This document shows, one piece after another, positions 16,650 to 24,836 of a stretch of DNA of 45,227 nucleotides; within the stretch, counting starts at the first letter, position 1; each line of letters begins with the position of its first letter. The translations under genes were made by a program, and so were the position numbers. The stretch is from Betaproteobacteria bacterium HGW-Betaproteobacteria-6. GTDB taxonomy: Bacteria; Pseudomonadota; Gammaproteobacteria; Burkholderiales; Rhodocyclaceae. The notes beneath the pieces are model-generated. The model did no database searches. It was not told the origin of the DNA and saw only the letters and a program-made list of their open reading frames with translations. The stretch spans positions 1 to 45,227 of the forward strand of contig PHCF01000005.1 in assembly GCA_002842145.1 (NCBI GenBank), read 5' to 3'.

Positions 16650-17486
16650 ATGGCAGCCAGTGTTGCCGCTGAAACACGTCAGGGACTCGACCTTGGTCAG
16701 GTGATCAATGATGCGGTCAAGGTTCAACGGGAAGGAGGTATCGGCTGGATCGTGTTGACACGATCTGGTCAGATAAATGCCATTAACGACGATATCCGGG
16801 TTGGCGTTCCGCATGCACTACGTGAACTGGAGTCAGACCCGGATATTCGTGTAGTCGTTATCCGTGGTGAAGGTTCTCGGGGCTTTTGCGCCGGCGCTGA
16901 TATCAAGGAGCAACGTGGGCCGGAAACGTCGATTCAAGTTCGGCGGCGAATGGAAAATGCGCGATGGATTGAAGCAATTGATTTATCCCAGAAGCCGATC
17001 ATCGCAGCGATTCACGGATATTGTATGGGGGGGGGGATAGAACTTGCACTTGGGTGCGACATTCGTTTCGCATCTCCGGATGCCATTTTTAGCCTGCCTG
17101 AAACTGCCCTTGGACTTATTCCGGGAGGAGGGGGGACGCAGCGGCTTCCACGTGTGGTAGGCCCTGGGCGCGCAATGGACATGCTCCTTACGGGCGAACG
17201 GATCAATGCCGAAACAGCCAAAGACATTGGTTTGGTTACGCGTTTGGCCACTTCATCCGAGTCCATGCTTGATGAAGTTCGTGAATTCGCGAACCGTATT
17301 GCTTCTAAGGCCCCTGCAGCGACCATGGCTGTCAAGCGTGCCGCGCGGGTAGCGCTCGATCTTGACTTAAAGAAGGGTTTGGATCTAGAACTTGATTTGT
17401 TCGCCATGCTTAAGCCAAGTGAAGATGCGAAAGAGGCAGCCATAGCATTTAAGGAAAAGCGGACGCCGGTTTTTTCCGGGCGCTAA
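16650..17486 (+). CDS. Enoyl-CoA hydratase/isomerase (crotonase family)
   Basis: A 278-residue crotonase. Both catalytic glutamates of hydratases are present: one in GGGIELALGCDI and one in LPETALGLIPGGGGTQRL. The oxyanion-hole region reads FCAGADIKE. It should hydrate a 2-enoyl-CoA (or catalyse a related crotonase reaction) to give the substrate for a hydroxyacyl-CoA dehydrogenase. ATG 16650 follows the VOC stop directly with TTTGAGGAG just upstream. A run of ten G (17027-17036) encodes the conserved GGG of the active site and is a likely slippage site. Confidence 0.88.
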   Translation: MAASVAAETRQGLDLGQVINDAVKVQREGGIGWIVLTRSGQINAINDDIRVGVPHALRELESDPDIRVVVIRGEGSRGFCAGADIKEQRGPETSIQVRRRMENARWIEAIDLSQKPIIAAIHGYCMGGGIELALGCDIRFASPDAIFSLPETALGLIPGGGGTQRLPRVVGPGRAMDMLLTGERINAETAKDIGLVTRLATSSESMLDEVREFANRIASKAPAATMAVKRAARVALDLDLKKGLDLELDLFAMLKPSEDAKEAAIAFKEKRTPVFSGR

Positions 17487-17518
17487 GTAAAAAAAGACCA
17501 TAAAAAGGAGACAGATTG

Positions 17519-18349
17519 ATGAGTGAGCGAAAACTTGAAGGCCGCGTGGCTATCGTCACAGGCGCAGGAGGTGGTCTAGGGGCTGAGTCAGCGAGGGTTC
17601 TCGCTTCGCACGGGGCTAAGATAGCTATTGTCGACATCAATGGCGAAGCTGCCCGTAAGGTGGCTGAAGAGATTGACGCTGCCGGTGGGGATGCCTTGTT
17701 TGTGCGGACGGATATTTCTTCTGAGGCCGAAGTCAAGGCCATGGTCGAGGCCGTGGTGGCCCGTTTTGGGCGTGTCGACGTGCTGCATAACAATGCGGCC
17801 ATCCTAAGTGTTGAGCAACGGCAGCGCGATCGGGACGTAGTCAACATGGACGTCGATGCTTGGGATTTGGCGATGGCAGTGAATTTGCGTGGTGCAATGC
17901 TCTGCACCAAATATGCCGTTCGAGAAATGCTGAAGAATCAAAAGGGTTCGGTGATCTTTGCTACTTCGGGACTTGGGGCTCAGGGTGATCTCTCTCTCTC
18001 GGCCTACGCTGCCTCAAAGGCTGCACTGATGATGCTTAGTAAGTCGGTCGCTTCCCAGTACGGTAAACAGGGTATTCGCTCGAATGCTTTGCAAATTGGA
18101 TTGGCACCGGCAGAAAATGCACACGACAGCATGCCCGCTCCACTACTCCAGATCCTTCGCGACAATCACCTGACTCCTGAACTTGGTACGCCGCGTCAAA
18201 TTGCAGATGTGGTTGCTTTTCTTGCCTCTGATGAATCCTCTTTCGTTACCGGAAGTACGCTGGTGGCAGATGGTGGATTCAGTAGCCATACACCCTCATT
18301 GGTAGCGATGAAGGCACTCTTTGCGCAGACCGGCGCAAAGAGCATGTAA
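17519..18349 (+). CDS. SDR-family oxidoreductase
   Basis: A 276-residue classical SDR. It shows TGAGGGLG in the Rossmann motif, HNNAA, a Ser in FATSGLGAQG and YAASK as the catalytic Tyr-x3-Lys. AAAAAGGAG stands 8 bases before ATG 17519 (the preceding TTG at 17516 is not needed). It is distinct in sequence from the SDRs at 1920 and 7743 and, unlike the latter, has a complete active site. It lies in the same operon as the hydratase and the MDR reductase. Probable role is dehydrogenation of a hydroxy or dihydrodiol intermediate. Confidence 0.85.
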   Translation: MSERKLEGRVAIVTGAGGGLGAESARVLASHGAKIAIVDINGEAARKVAEEIDAAGGDALFVRTDISSEAEVKAMVEAVVARFGRVDVLHNNAAILSVEQRQRDRDVVNMDVDAWDLAMAVNLRGAMLCTKYAVREMLKNQKGSVIFATSGLGAQGDLSLSAYAASKAALMMLSKSVASQYGKQGIRSNALQIGLAPAENAHDSMPAPLLQILRDNHLTPELGTPRQIADVVAFLASDESSFVTGSTLVADGGFSSHTPSLVAMKALFAQTGAKSM

Positions 18350-18359
18350 AGGAATCAGG

Positions 18360-19286
18360 ATGAAGGCTGCGATTATCACCGAACGCGGCGTCCCCCCGGG
18401 GGTCACGGAAATTCCCGAGCCCGTGTCGCAGCCTGGAGCACTGCTCATCGATATGGATACGGCAGGACTTGGCGGTTGGGATGTGCTAGGTGCCTACAGG
18501 CTCGGTGTGCAATACCCCTGCGTGATTCGCGGGGAGGGGGTCGGGCGTTTGGCTGATGGGCGGCGTGTATATTTTGGTGAGCGCGCTGTCATGCCCTATG
18601 GTGCTTGGGCTGAACGAACTTTGGTACCCGTCGAAGAAGTCTGGGATGTACCAGACCATATTGATGACAGAACGGCCATTACAATGGGTATTGCCGCGAC
18701 CGGTGCTTTAGTTCCGCTCGAACAGGCCAATATTCAAAAGGGCGAGCGGGTTTTGGTTCTTGGCGCGACTGGTACCCTCGGCCAGGTTGCTTTGCAACTT
18801 GCCCACTATTTGGGTGCGAGTAGGGTGGTTGCCGCTGCGCGTTCAGCTGATAGTCTTCAGAGACTTCTGGCGCGCGGTATTGCCGACGAGATCGTTGTCC
18901 TTGACGGCGCTGATGACGTAGCTGCACTTAAAGCCGCATCCGGAGATGGCTTCGACGTAGTGCTCGACCTTGTCTGTGGCCAGCCTATGCTCAACGCACT
19001 TAAGGCGACCCGATGGGGCGCCCGCATAATGACGATTGGTACGGGTGCCGGCCGACAGGTCAATTTGGATATTGCCGACCTGCTTTTCCGTTCGCTCTCT
19101 TGCATTGGTACGGGGCAGCGTCCATCTGCTGACCGTCGCAAGCTATGGGAGCGCTTGCTTCGGATTTCGCAGGAGGTCGGAATACAGGTCGACTACGTTG
19201 ACTACTTCCTTGATCAGGCAGCGGACGCGTGGGCCGCCCAAATCGCCGGGCCGCATGCCAAGATTACTGCACGCATCCGCGCTTGA
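18360..19286 (+). CDS. MDR-family quinone-oxidoreductase-like reductase
   Basis: A 308-residue medium-chain dehydrogenase/reductase without the catalytic or structural zinc cysteines, so of the quinone oxidoreductase/enoyl-reductase type. The nucleotide-binding region reads LVLGATGTLGQVALQLA at about residues 137-153, followed by a basic/Ser residue pattern suggesting NADPH. ATG 18360 is preceded by AAAGGA. It lies 10 bases after the SDR and 14 before the first Rieske gene. It could reduce a double bond of a cyclic enone or enoyl-CoA. It is not a flavin/iron-sulphur oxygenase reductase, so it should not be the electron donor of the Rieske genes. Confidence 0.75.
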   Translation: MKAAIITERGVPPGVTEIPEPVSQPGALLIDMDTAGLGGWDVLGAYRLGVQYPCVIRGEGVGRLADGRRVYFGERAVMPYGAWAERTLVPVEEVWDVPDHIDDRTAITMGIAATGALVPLEQANIQKGERVLVLGATGTLGQVALQLAHYLGASRVVAAARSADSLQRLLARGIADEIVVLDGADDVAALKAASGDGFDVVLDLVCGQPMLNALKATRWGARIMTIGTGAGRQVNLDIADLLFRSLSCIGTGQRPSADRRKLWERLLRISQEVGIQVDYVDYFLDQAADAWAAQIAGPHAKITARIRA

Positions 19287-19300
19287 TCAGGGGAGAGATC

Positions 19301-20254
19301 ATGAATAATGGACAATGGTGGGCTGTTGGTCTTTCGGATGCTATAGAACCGGGCCATACGCTTGCTGTAGTTTGTGAGGGAAAGCCGATAGTCCTGTTTC
19401 GGGACGAGGCTGGTCAGGCATTTGCCTTAGAGGACCGCTGTTCGCATCGGAGGGTGCCACTATCCCCTGGGCCAGTGAAGCCTGGAGGATTGCAATGTCC
19501 GTACCACGGATGGACCTTTGATGGTAATAGCGGTCGCTGCACTGATATCCCGAATCTAGGGCGGGAAGAACGCGTTCCTTCGAGCTATGGCGTTACCCCC
19601 TATCCTGTGGCTGAAGCAAATGGCTTTATTCACGTTTGGTTGGGTGACTGGGCCCCTGGCGAGTATCTGCCGGCAGCCTCATACAGGAAGACCGGGATTG
19701 AATATACCGGTAGTGCGGTCGTGAGCTTGGCGCGTGACCATTATCTCGATGTGATGCTGGATGGCCCAGAATGCTTGCTGGCCTTTACCGGTGTACAGAT
19801 CACGGATTTTTTCCTGGGTGACCCGCGTCAGGATGGCGATCACTTGGTGCTTGACCGGGGTGCGATCTGGAAAGGGAAAGGTGTCGGACCTGCCTTCGTC
19901 AGGGACTATCCTCTGGTTGTTCGAACCTCTGTTCCGCTTGTCGGCGGGGTAATTACCGTGGAACTACTCAGCGTGGATGAGGAGCCCTTGATAACTATCT
20001 GTATCGCTGCGACCGAAAATCGTCGAGGTACAACCAGCTTGTGCTGGCGAGGAGGGTTACATGGATCGACCATTTCAGATTCAACGATGCGATGGCGCTT
20101 TTCGCGGGTTATTGGAAGGAAGCCGTTTGAAGTGTTTTCTGAGATTGATGGCAATGCCATCGCAGCCCTTCAAATAGCTCCTTCGCTTGAGCGTATTTGG
20201 CCTTCATCAACGGCCTCTGGTTCATACAGTAGCTTTTCTCCAGAGGTATGCTGA
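19301..20254 (+). CDS. Rieske oxygenase homologue with [2Fe-2S] site but no mononuclear-iron histidines
   Basis: The 317-residue protein resembles the alpha subunits of VanA-type (homotrimeric) Rieske oxygenases. The Rieske ligands are intact: Cys47 and His49 (CSHRR), Cys66 and His69 (CPYHGW). In the catalytic domain the bridging Asp-x2-His-x4-His motif is changed: Asp154 remains but the two His positions are Glu157 and Phe162 (LDGPECLLAF). A C-terminal Asp (about 283) aligns with the third iron ligand of the next gene. It should carry electrons but not activate oxygen alone. GGGGAGAG precedes ATG 19301. It overlaps the next gene by 7 bases (ATGCTGA), and that gene has the opposite defect. 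Confidence 0.85.
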   Translation: MNNGQWWAVGLSDAIEPGHTLAVVCEGKPIVLFRDEAGQAFALEDRCSHRRVPLSPGPVKPGGLQCPYHGWTFDGNSGRCTDIPNLGREERVPSSYGVTPYPVAEANGFIHVWLGDWAPGEYLPAASYRKTGIEYTGSAVVSLARDHYLDVMLDGPECLLAFTGVQITDFFLGDPRQDGDHLVLDRGAIWKGKGVGPAFVRDYPLVVRTSVPLVGGVITVELLSVDEEPLITICIAATENRRGTTSLCWRGGLHGSTISDSTMRWRFSRVIGRKPFEVFSEIDGNAIAALQIAPSLERIWPSSTASGSYSSFSPEVC

Positions 20255-21303
20255 GTACTATGAGTCACCACTTGAACGACATGGATGGTACCCAGCCATC
20301 AGAATTTTCATCGAAGCGTGATTGGGTCCCGAGCAATTTCGATTTGCGTGATACTTGGTTCCCTGTTGCTTACTGTGCTGATGTTGATACCAGACCGGTA
20401 AGGCGCATTGTTCATGCGCAAGATGTATATCTTTGGCGTGATTTTGGACGAATAGTGGCCGCTGAGTTTCGCCCGGATCGGGTATCTCAGTCGCTCAAAG
20501 TGGCCACCTTTTTTACCGGTGGTACTGGCTATTACCCAGTGGTCGAGCGTTATGGCTATATCTGGCTGTGGTACGGTAATCCCGACGCTAGGCACGAAGA
20601 ATTGATTCCAAATATTCCGTTCCTGCCTCTGGATGGGAAAGGTATTCCTCGATATACGCAACGATCAGTTCGGTTTGACGCGGCGTCACTGCTGTCAGTT
20701 GAGAATTTGATCGATCTCACTCATGCGGATTTTCTGCATGCGAATGCGATTGGAGATAATAAATCGGAAAGCGACCATGTTGAAGTGGCGTCCACCTCCG
20801 AAACCGTGACACGGACACGCATTGTGACCAGAAAATCTGTTGCGCCAGTGATGCGCTGGATTGGTGGTGTCCGTGCGAAGTATCAAGATCTGCGTGCGGT
20901 ATTGCACGTACATTTGCGGAACAACGTCTGCATTTCCTACCCTCGGTTCACTCCTGGCTACGCAATTCCGAATGTGCAGCCATTCGTGCCGGTAGGCAAG
21001 CATCGTTCGCGTGTGGACCAAACAAACTACACGGTTCATGCGCCTGCACCTTTTCGCTGGCTTATGCCTCGCATTTCCTATGTTATCCAGCCACAGGATA
21101 ATGCAGTCCTGCGCCAACAAAATGCGCGCTATTTTGAATCCGCTGAGCGGCGAGACTTCAGTTCTCGCTTTGATCGCCCCGGCAATCGCTACCGGCTCCT
21201 TATATCCCGGTTGGCCGAACGACAACGCCAAGGGGACTTTAGTTATCAAACTGACGCCGATCTGAGTGCCGATATTGCCTCTGTGCTTGGTATGAAAGAT
21301 TAA
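20248..21303 (+). CDS. Rieske oxygenase homologue with mononuclear-iron site but no [2Fe-2S] ligands
   Basis: The 351-residue protein aligns with Rieske oxygenase alpha subunits from DTWFPVAYCADV through WRDFGRIVAAEF and then jumps to YYPVVERYGYIWLWYG. The segment that normally holds Cys-x-His and Cys-x2-His is about 34 residues shorter than in the preceding gene, and no Cys occurs between residues 43 and 228. The catalytic motif is complete: Asp156, His159 and His164 (LIDLTHADFLH), with Asp284 (QPQDNAVL) as likely third ligand. It thus supplies the oxygen-activating centre missing in its neighbour. The ATG at 20248 overlaps the upstream stop; a second ATG is at 20260. The two products very probably form one enzyme. 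Confidence 0.85.
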   Translation: MLSTMSHHLNDMDGTQPSEFSSKRDWVPSNFDLRDTWFPVAYCADVDTRPVRRIVHAQDVYLWRDFGRIVAAEFRPDRVSQSLKVATFFTGGTGYYPVVERYGYIWLWYGNPDARHEELIPNIPFLPLDGKGIPRYTQRSVRFDAASLLSVENLIDLTHADFLHANAIGDNKSESDHVEVASTSETVTRTRIVTRKSVAPVMRWIGGVRAKYQDLRAVLHVHLRNNVCISYPRFTPGYAIPNVQPFVPVGKHRSRVDQTNYTVHAPAPFRWLMPRISYVIQPQDNAVLRQQNARYFESAERRDFSSRFDRPGNRYRLLISRLAERQRQGDFSYQTDADLSADIASVLGMKD

Positions 21304-21337
21304 TATCACTCGTCTGCAGCACCCATCCCGATCAGGA

Positions 21338-22531
21338 TTGTTTGGTACCACGGTAATTTTGGCCGGATTGGCCATGGTTGGGCCGTTTTCAATTAATACC
21401 TATCTGCCGTCATTTAACGAAATGTCTCTGGTGCTCGGTACTGACCGGGTGGCATTGCAACTGACGGTCTCGATCTACTTCCTTGCTTTTGCCTTCATGT
21501 CGCTTTGGCACGGTGCAATTTCGGATTCCTTCGGGCGTCGTAGGGTGGTGTTGGTCGGCCTTGCTGTCTATGCTCTTGCTTCCCTGGGGTGTGCTCTTTC
21601 TACGCGGGTTGAGCACTTATGGATATTGCGAGCCTTCCAGGGGTTTTCGGCCGGGGCGGGTATTGTTATCGGGCGGGCCGTCGTTCGTGATTTGCATGAA
21701 GGCCCACAGGCACAGCGAATGATGTCGCATGTCGTACTTATGTTTGGCTTGGCACCGGCGATTGCGCCATTGATTGGTGGCTGGCTGCAGTCTGCCTTCG
21801 GTTGGAGGGCAGTATTTGCCTTCTTGTGTGTGCTGTCTCTCAGTCTTATGGTTGCCGTATTCATCCGTCTACCAGAGACGCTACCGGTGTCGCGTCGTCA
21901 GCCATTTAACCTGGCTGCATTAGGTAGGGGCTATGCAGCCGTATTTGGCAACCTGCCATTTATGACTTGGTCGATTGCCTATGCATGCATGTTTGGTGCC
22001 TTTTTCCTGTATGTCTTGTCAGCCCCTGTTTTTCTAATGCACCACCTCGGATTGGGCGAAAAGGATTTCTTGTGGCTCTTCGGTCCAGCGACTATCGGTC
22101 TCATGCTCGGTTCTGCATTAGCGGGGCGTGCTTCCCATCGCTGGTCATCAGCCAGAACAGTTAAATTCGCGTTCATGATTATGGCAATTGCCATGTTTTA
22201 TAACATTGGCGTGTGTTTTGTCTTACCTCCCGGTGTCGGCTGGTACGTTATACACATTCTGGTATTCAATCTGGGGATGTCGCTGGCCATACCCTCCCTG
22301 ACCATGCGTGGCCTTGACTGTGTGCCGACAAGGCGTGGTATGGCCTCATCAGTTCAGTTGTTTGTACAGACCGGGTTTAACGCCTTGATAGCCGCCGTTT
22401 TGGCGCCATGCTTGTGGGGGACTCTTCTAGAACTGGCTCTGGGCTCTGCCGCTCTTTGCTTTTTTGCCGGAGTCGGGGTGATAGTAGCGCAGAAAATTGG
22501 CCGCAAATCGAAATCGCTACGGCCTGAATGA
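21338..22531 (+). CDS. MFS transporter, Bcr/CflA-like
   Basis: A membrane protein of about 397 residues with about twelve hydrophobic segments. It has the MFS loop 2-3 motif (GAISDSFGRRRVVL) and the Bcr/CflA-type N-terminus (GPFSINTYLPSF). A role in export of a drug-like compound or pathway intermediate is typical for the subfamily; uptake is also possible here. The best available start is TTG 21338 preceded by AGGA; CTG 21314 is an alternative and no ATG lies between it and the in-frame stop at 21293. It ends the + strand run and converges with the 77-residue gene. Confidence 0.8.
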   Translation: MFGTTVILAGLAMVGPFSINTYLPSFNEMSLVLGTDRVALQLTVSIYFLAFAFMSLWHGAISDSFGRRRVVLVGLAVYALASLGCALSTRVEHLWILRAFQGFSAGAGIVIGRAVVRDLHEGPQAQRMMSHVVLMFGLAPAIAPLIGGWLQSAFGWRAVFAFLCVLSLSLMVAVFIRLPETLPVSRRQPFNLAALGRGYAAVFGNLPFMTWSIAYACMFGAFFLYVLSAPVFLMHHLGLGEKDFLWLFGPATIGLMLGSALAGRASHRWSSARTVKFAFMIMAIAMFYNIGVCFVLPPGVGWYVIHILVFNLGMSLAIPSLTMRGLDCVPTRRGMASSVQLFVQTGFNALIAAVLAPCLWGTLLELALGSAALCFFAGVGVIVAQKIGRKSKSLRPE

Positions 22532-22556
22532 GTGCGCATACTTAAAATTTTGCAGT

Positions 22557-22790
22557 TTACTTGCTGTTGGCTGTAGAGGCCCTGCGGTAGCCTTGAAAAA
22601 GAATAGCTGGCATTCGCAGGAGCAGTTTCCATCCGATGAGCTTGAGCGCTTGCCAGCAGTCTTCTGGTTTGATCACGATGGATGTTGCCATCGAACCCAT
22701 AATTTTGCCCTTCATGAGTAGATTGCTGCCATCCTGTTGGATCGATTTGACTTCCATCATTTCGATCCCATCCTTACTGAACATTTTCAT
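22557..22790 (-). CDS. Small conserved hypothetical protein (77 aa)
   Basis: The ORF encodes MKMFSKDGIEMMEVKSIQQD and so on, with a KGKIMGSM segment, a central hydrophilic helix (KPEDCWQALKLIG) and a hydrophobic, basic C-terminal part. AAGGA lies six bases before the ATG at 22790 and the frame is the only sensible one in the interval. It is the last gene of the minus-strand set with the FAD oxidoreductase and the dioxygenase. I recognise no named family. The size and C-terminal hydrophobic stretch could suit a small partner protein or membrane-associated subunit. Confidence 0.65.
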   Translation of the reverse strand: MKMFSKDGIEMMEVKSIQQDGSNLLMKGKIMGSMATSIVIKPEDCWQALKLIGWKLLLRMPAILFQGYRRASTANSK

Positions 22791-22828
22791 TCTTTATCCT
22801 TGATGGGTTCGGTTTTCGCCCTTTGGCA

Positions 22829-22857
22829 GGGCCGGCATGCACGCAGGATGCCGGCCC
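22829..22857 (-). repeat. Strong stem-loop between the FAD oxidoreductase and the 77-aa gene
   Basis: GGGCCGGCAT (22829-22838) pairs perfectly with ATGCCGGCCC (22848-22857) around a 9-base loop. On the minus strand it follows the stop of the oxidoreductase by about 10 bases and is not followed by a T run. It may protect the upstream mRNA or partly terminate transcription before the small gene. Confidence 0.5.
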
Positions 22858-22866
22858 AATAGATTG

Positions 22867-24450
22867 TCAGGCCCCAATAAGCTTGTCGAAGTCGATATTC
22901 ATTTCTTCCATTAGCACACGAGCCACGTTGCGTCCCGACGATGCGGTCACGCCACCTCCCGGGTGAGTGCTGGCTCCGGCCAGATAGAGGCCATCGACCG
23001 GGGACTTGTATTGGCCATAACCGGGCGCCGGGCGATTTCCACCGATTTGCCAGTTGTAGGAACCAAAGTGAAGGATATCGGCACCTATCATTGCGTTGTT
23101 GTGGCGTTCAATATCTAGCGGAGTCATCCACGAGAATCCGATAATGTTGTCATCGGACATATTGGTTGTCAGCTTTCGCAGATCATCGAGGAAGCCGTGA
23201 GCGACTTCTTTGCCGATTTCGTCCCACTTCTGCGGACCGCCCTTGACGTTGTATGGTGCGAACGCATACATATTGAGGACGCGCTTGCCGTCGGGAGCCC
23301 GTGTCTTGTCATAGACGTCCTGCATCACGTATGCAACAAAGTCGCGACGGGGAATGCCATACTCTAGGTCCGAGAATGCACGTGCAAACTCTTCCCAGTT
23401 GGAGTGGGAGCGTTCGACCCAAAAGAAGTCGTCCACTGCCGGGCCGACCTTGAATTTGGGTGCTTCATGTAGTGCCAGATGCAGATTGAATGGCTGGAAA
23501 CTGTTATGTTTGAGGCCATTGATCCGGGGCTCAAAACCCTCGGGCAAGGTTGCACCTGGGACCATTTTCGGGAATACCTGCTTGACGTGCATCGTCGAGA
23601 TGACACCTTTACTGGCGATGATCTCTTCGCCCGACTCAAGGACTACCCCGGTTACCTTGCTTCCTTCCATACGCATTTGCTTAACTGGAGCAGAAGTGCG
23701 GACTACGCCACCGTGAGACTCGAGACAGGCGCGTAGTGAGTCTGCAAATGCGCCGGATCCGCCGACAGGAATCCCGACGCCGTAGCGATGCATGAAGGGC
23801 AGGATTATGTAGAAGCCGAAACCGGTACCGTTATTGAACGGATTCATCATCGCTTCCGAAGCATAGCGGGCAAGTGCGATTTTGACCTTGTCATTTTCGA
23901 ACCATTCACAGATGAAATCCCATGCACTCATGGCTTGGGTTCGCATCAGGTCCTGACCGACCACACTCTGTTCCATCATCACAGCCTGAGTGCTGGCGCT
24001 TGGGGGGGAGTGGAACATGCCCATGACCATCATGTCGAGATTCTGAAATACTTGCTCATTGAAGCGCCGATAGGCTTCCGCATCCTTGGTGGAAAATTTG
24101 GCAATGGCCTCGCAGGTCCGATCAAGGTCGGTATAGAACTCAAGAGTAGTTCCATCATCGTAAAAGATGGCGGTCATCTTTTCAGGGTTGATATATTTCA
24201 ACCCGAACTTCGACTTCAACTCCAGTTCATCGTTGCGTAGCATGGGGTTGGCTTGGAGCAGTGTATGTGCAACCGAGCAAACGTCGTGTTTGAAACCCGG
24301 AACAGTTAGTTCGCGGGTCATTACGCCACCGCCTACCTTGTCATTTTTCTCTACGACGCAAACCTTGAGGCCGGCTTTTTGCAGGTAGCAGGCAGCTACC
24401 AACCCGTTGTGACCACCACCGGCCACGATAATATCGAATTTTTCGTTCAT
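22867..24450 (-). CDS. Phytoene-desaturase-like FAD-dependent oxidoreductase
   Basis: A 527-residue flavoprotein of the phytoene desaturase/amine-oxidase-like group. The N-terminal dinucleotide-binding motif is VAGGGHNGLVAACYLQKAG followed by VVEKNDKVGGG. The C-terminal FAD block reads GLYLAGASTHPGGGVTASSGRNVA. The start at 24450 (MNEKFDIIVAGG) is chosen over 24552 because GGGAG lies upstream and the glycine motif then starts near residue 9. It lies downstream of the dioxygenase beta subunit with a 386-base gap. Members of this group desaturate, isomerise or saturate hydrophobic polyenes and cyclic ketones; the true substrate is unknown, but a lipophilic pathway compound fits the transport genes. 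Confidence 0.85.
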   Translation of the reverse strand: MNEKFDIIVAGGGHNGLVAACYLQKAGLKVCVVEKNDKVGGGVMTRELTVPGFKHDVCSVAHTLLQANPMLRNDELELKSKFGLKYINPEKMTAIFYDDGTTLEFYTDLDRTCEAIAKFSTKDAEAYRRFNEQVFQNLDMMVMGMFHSPPSASTQAVMMEQSVVGQDLMRTQAMSAWDFICEWFENDKVKIALARYASEAMMNPFNNGTGFGFYIILPFMHRYGVGIPVGGSGAFADSLRACLESHGGVVRTSAPVKQMRMEGSKVTGVVLESGEEIIASKGVISTMHVKQVFPKMVPGATLPEGFEPRINGLKHNSFQPFNLHLALHEAPKFKVGPAVDDFFWVERSHSNWEEFARAFSDLEYGIPRRDFVAYVMQDVYDKTRAPDGKRVLNMYAFAPYNVKGGPQKWDEIGKEVAHGFLDDLRKLTTNMSDDNIIGFSWMTPLDIERHNNAMIGADILHFGSYNWQIGGNRPAPGYGQYKSPVDGLYLAGASTHPGGGVTASSGRNVARVLMEEMNIDFDKLIGA

Positions 24451-24632
24451 AGCTATTTTCTCCCAGTTGCTTTTGATGAGCGGAGTTGCCCGAGCCATGA
24501 CATTGGTCAAGGCTGTGTCTGTAAAAGGATTTGTCGATTTTTCGCTTTCCATCCGTTGTGTTACGGAAAACGAATTGATGGGTGCTATCGACAGTCAGCT
24601 CGTAGAGCACACTGTTGGCTCCAATTTGCTGG

Positions 24633-24692
24633 TTAAATCATGTTTTTTGCATATGACTTGCCCAACGCATTTTTGAGGAATGGTCTTCTCAT
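24633..24692 (-). CDS. Possible short ORF (19 aa) in the leader of the FAD oxidoreductase
   Basis: The minus strand reads GAGGAGG, six bases, then ATG and 19 codons (MRRPFLKNALGKSYAKNMI) before TAA. The ribosome binding site is stronger than that of most genes in the window. It could be a leader peptide or a chance ORF; the peptide is small, basic and of no recognised family. Confidence 0.25.
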   Translation of the reverse strand: MRRPFLKNALGKSYAKNMI

Positions 24693-24796
24693 TTGATGCC
24701 TCCTCATGAGGTTGGTTAGCCGAGTACGGGGACATTTTTCTGACCTGTGGTTTGGCTACTTTGCACTGCAGAACCCCGTGATTCGCTTATCTGTTG

Positions 24797-24822
24797 GCGG
24801 GCAGATATGGTGGTCTGCCCGC
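24797..24822 (-). terminator. Hairpin just after the dioxygenase beta-subunit gene
   Basis: GCGGGCAGA (24797-24805) pairs with TCTGCCCGC (24814-24822) around an 8-base loop, and the pairing extends by a few weaker pairs. It lies about 14 bases past the stop codon of the beta subunit on the minus strand. A T tail is absent, so Rho-independent termination would be weak. Confidence 0.4.
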
Positions 24823-24836
24823 TAACTAGGCGATTA

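Larger units (their letters stand above)
24451..24836 (-). other. Intergenic stretch (386 bp) between dioxygenase beta subunit and FAD oxidoreductase
   Basis: No full gene is seen. The stretch holds a hairpin near the beta-subunit stop (24797-24822) and a 19-codon minus-strand ORF with a strong ribosome binding site (24633-24692). It probably also holds the promoter and leader of the oxidoreductase. No clear -35/-10 pair could be settled by eye. Confidence 0.5.
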
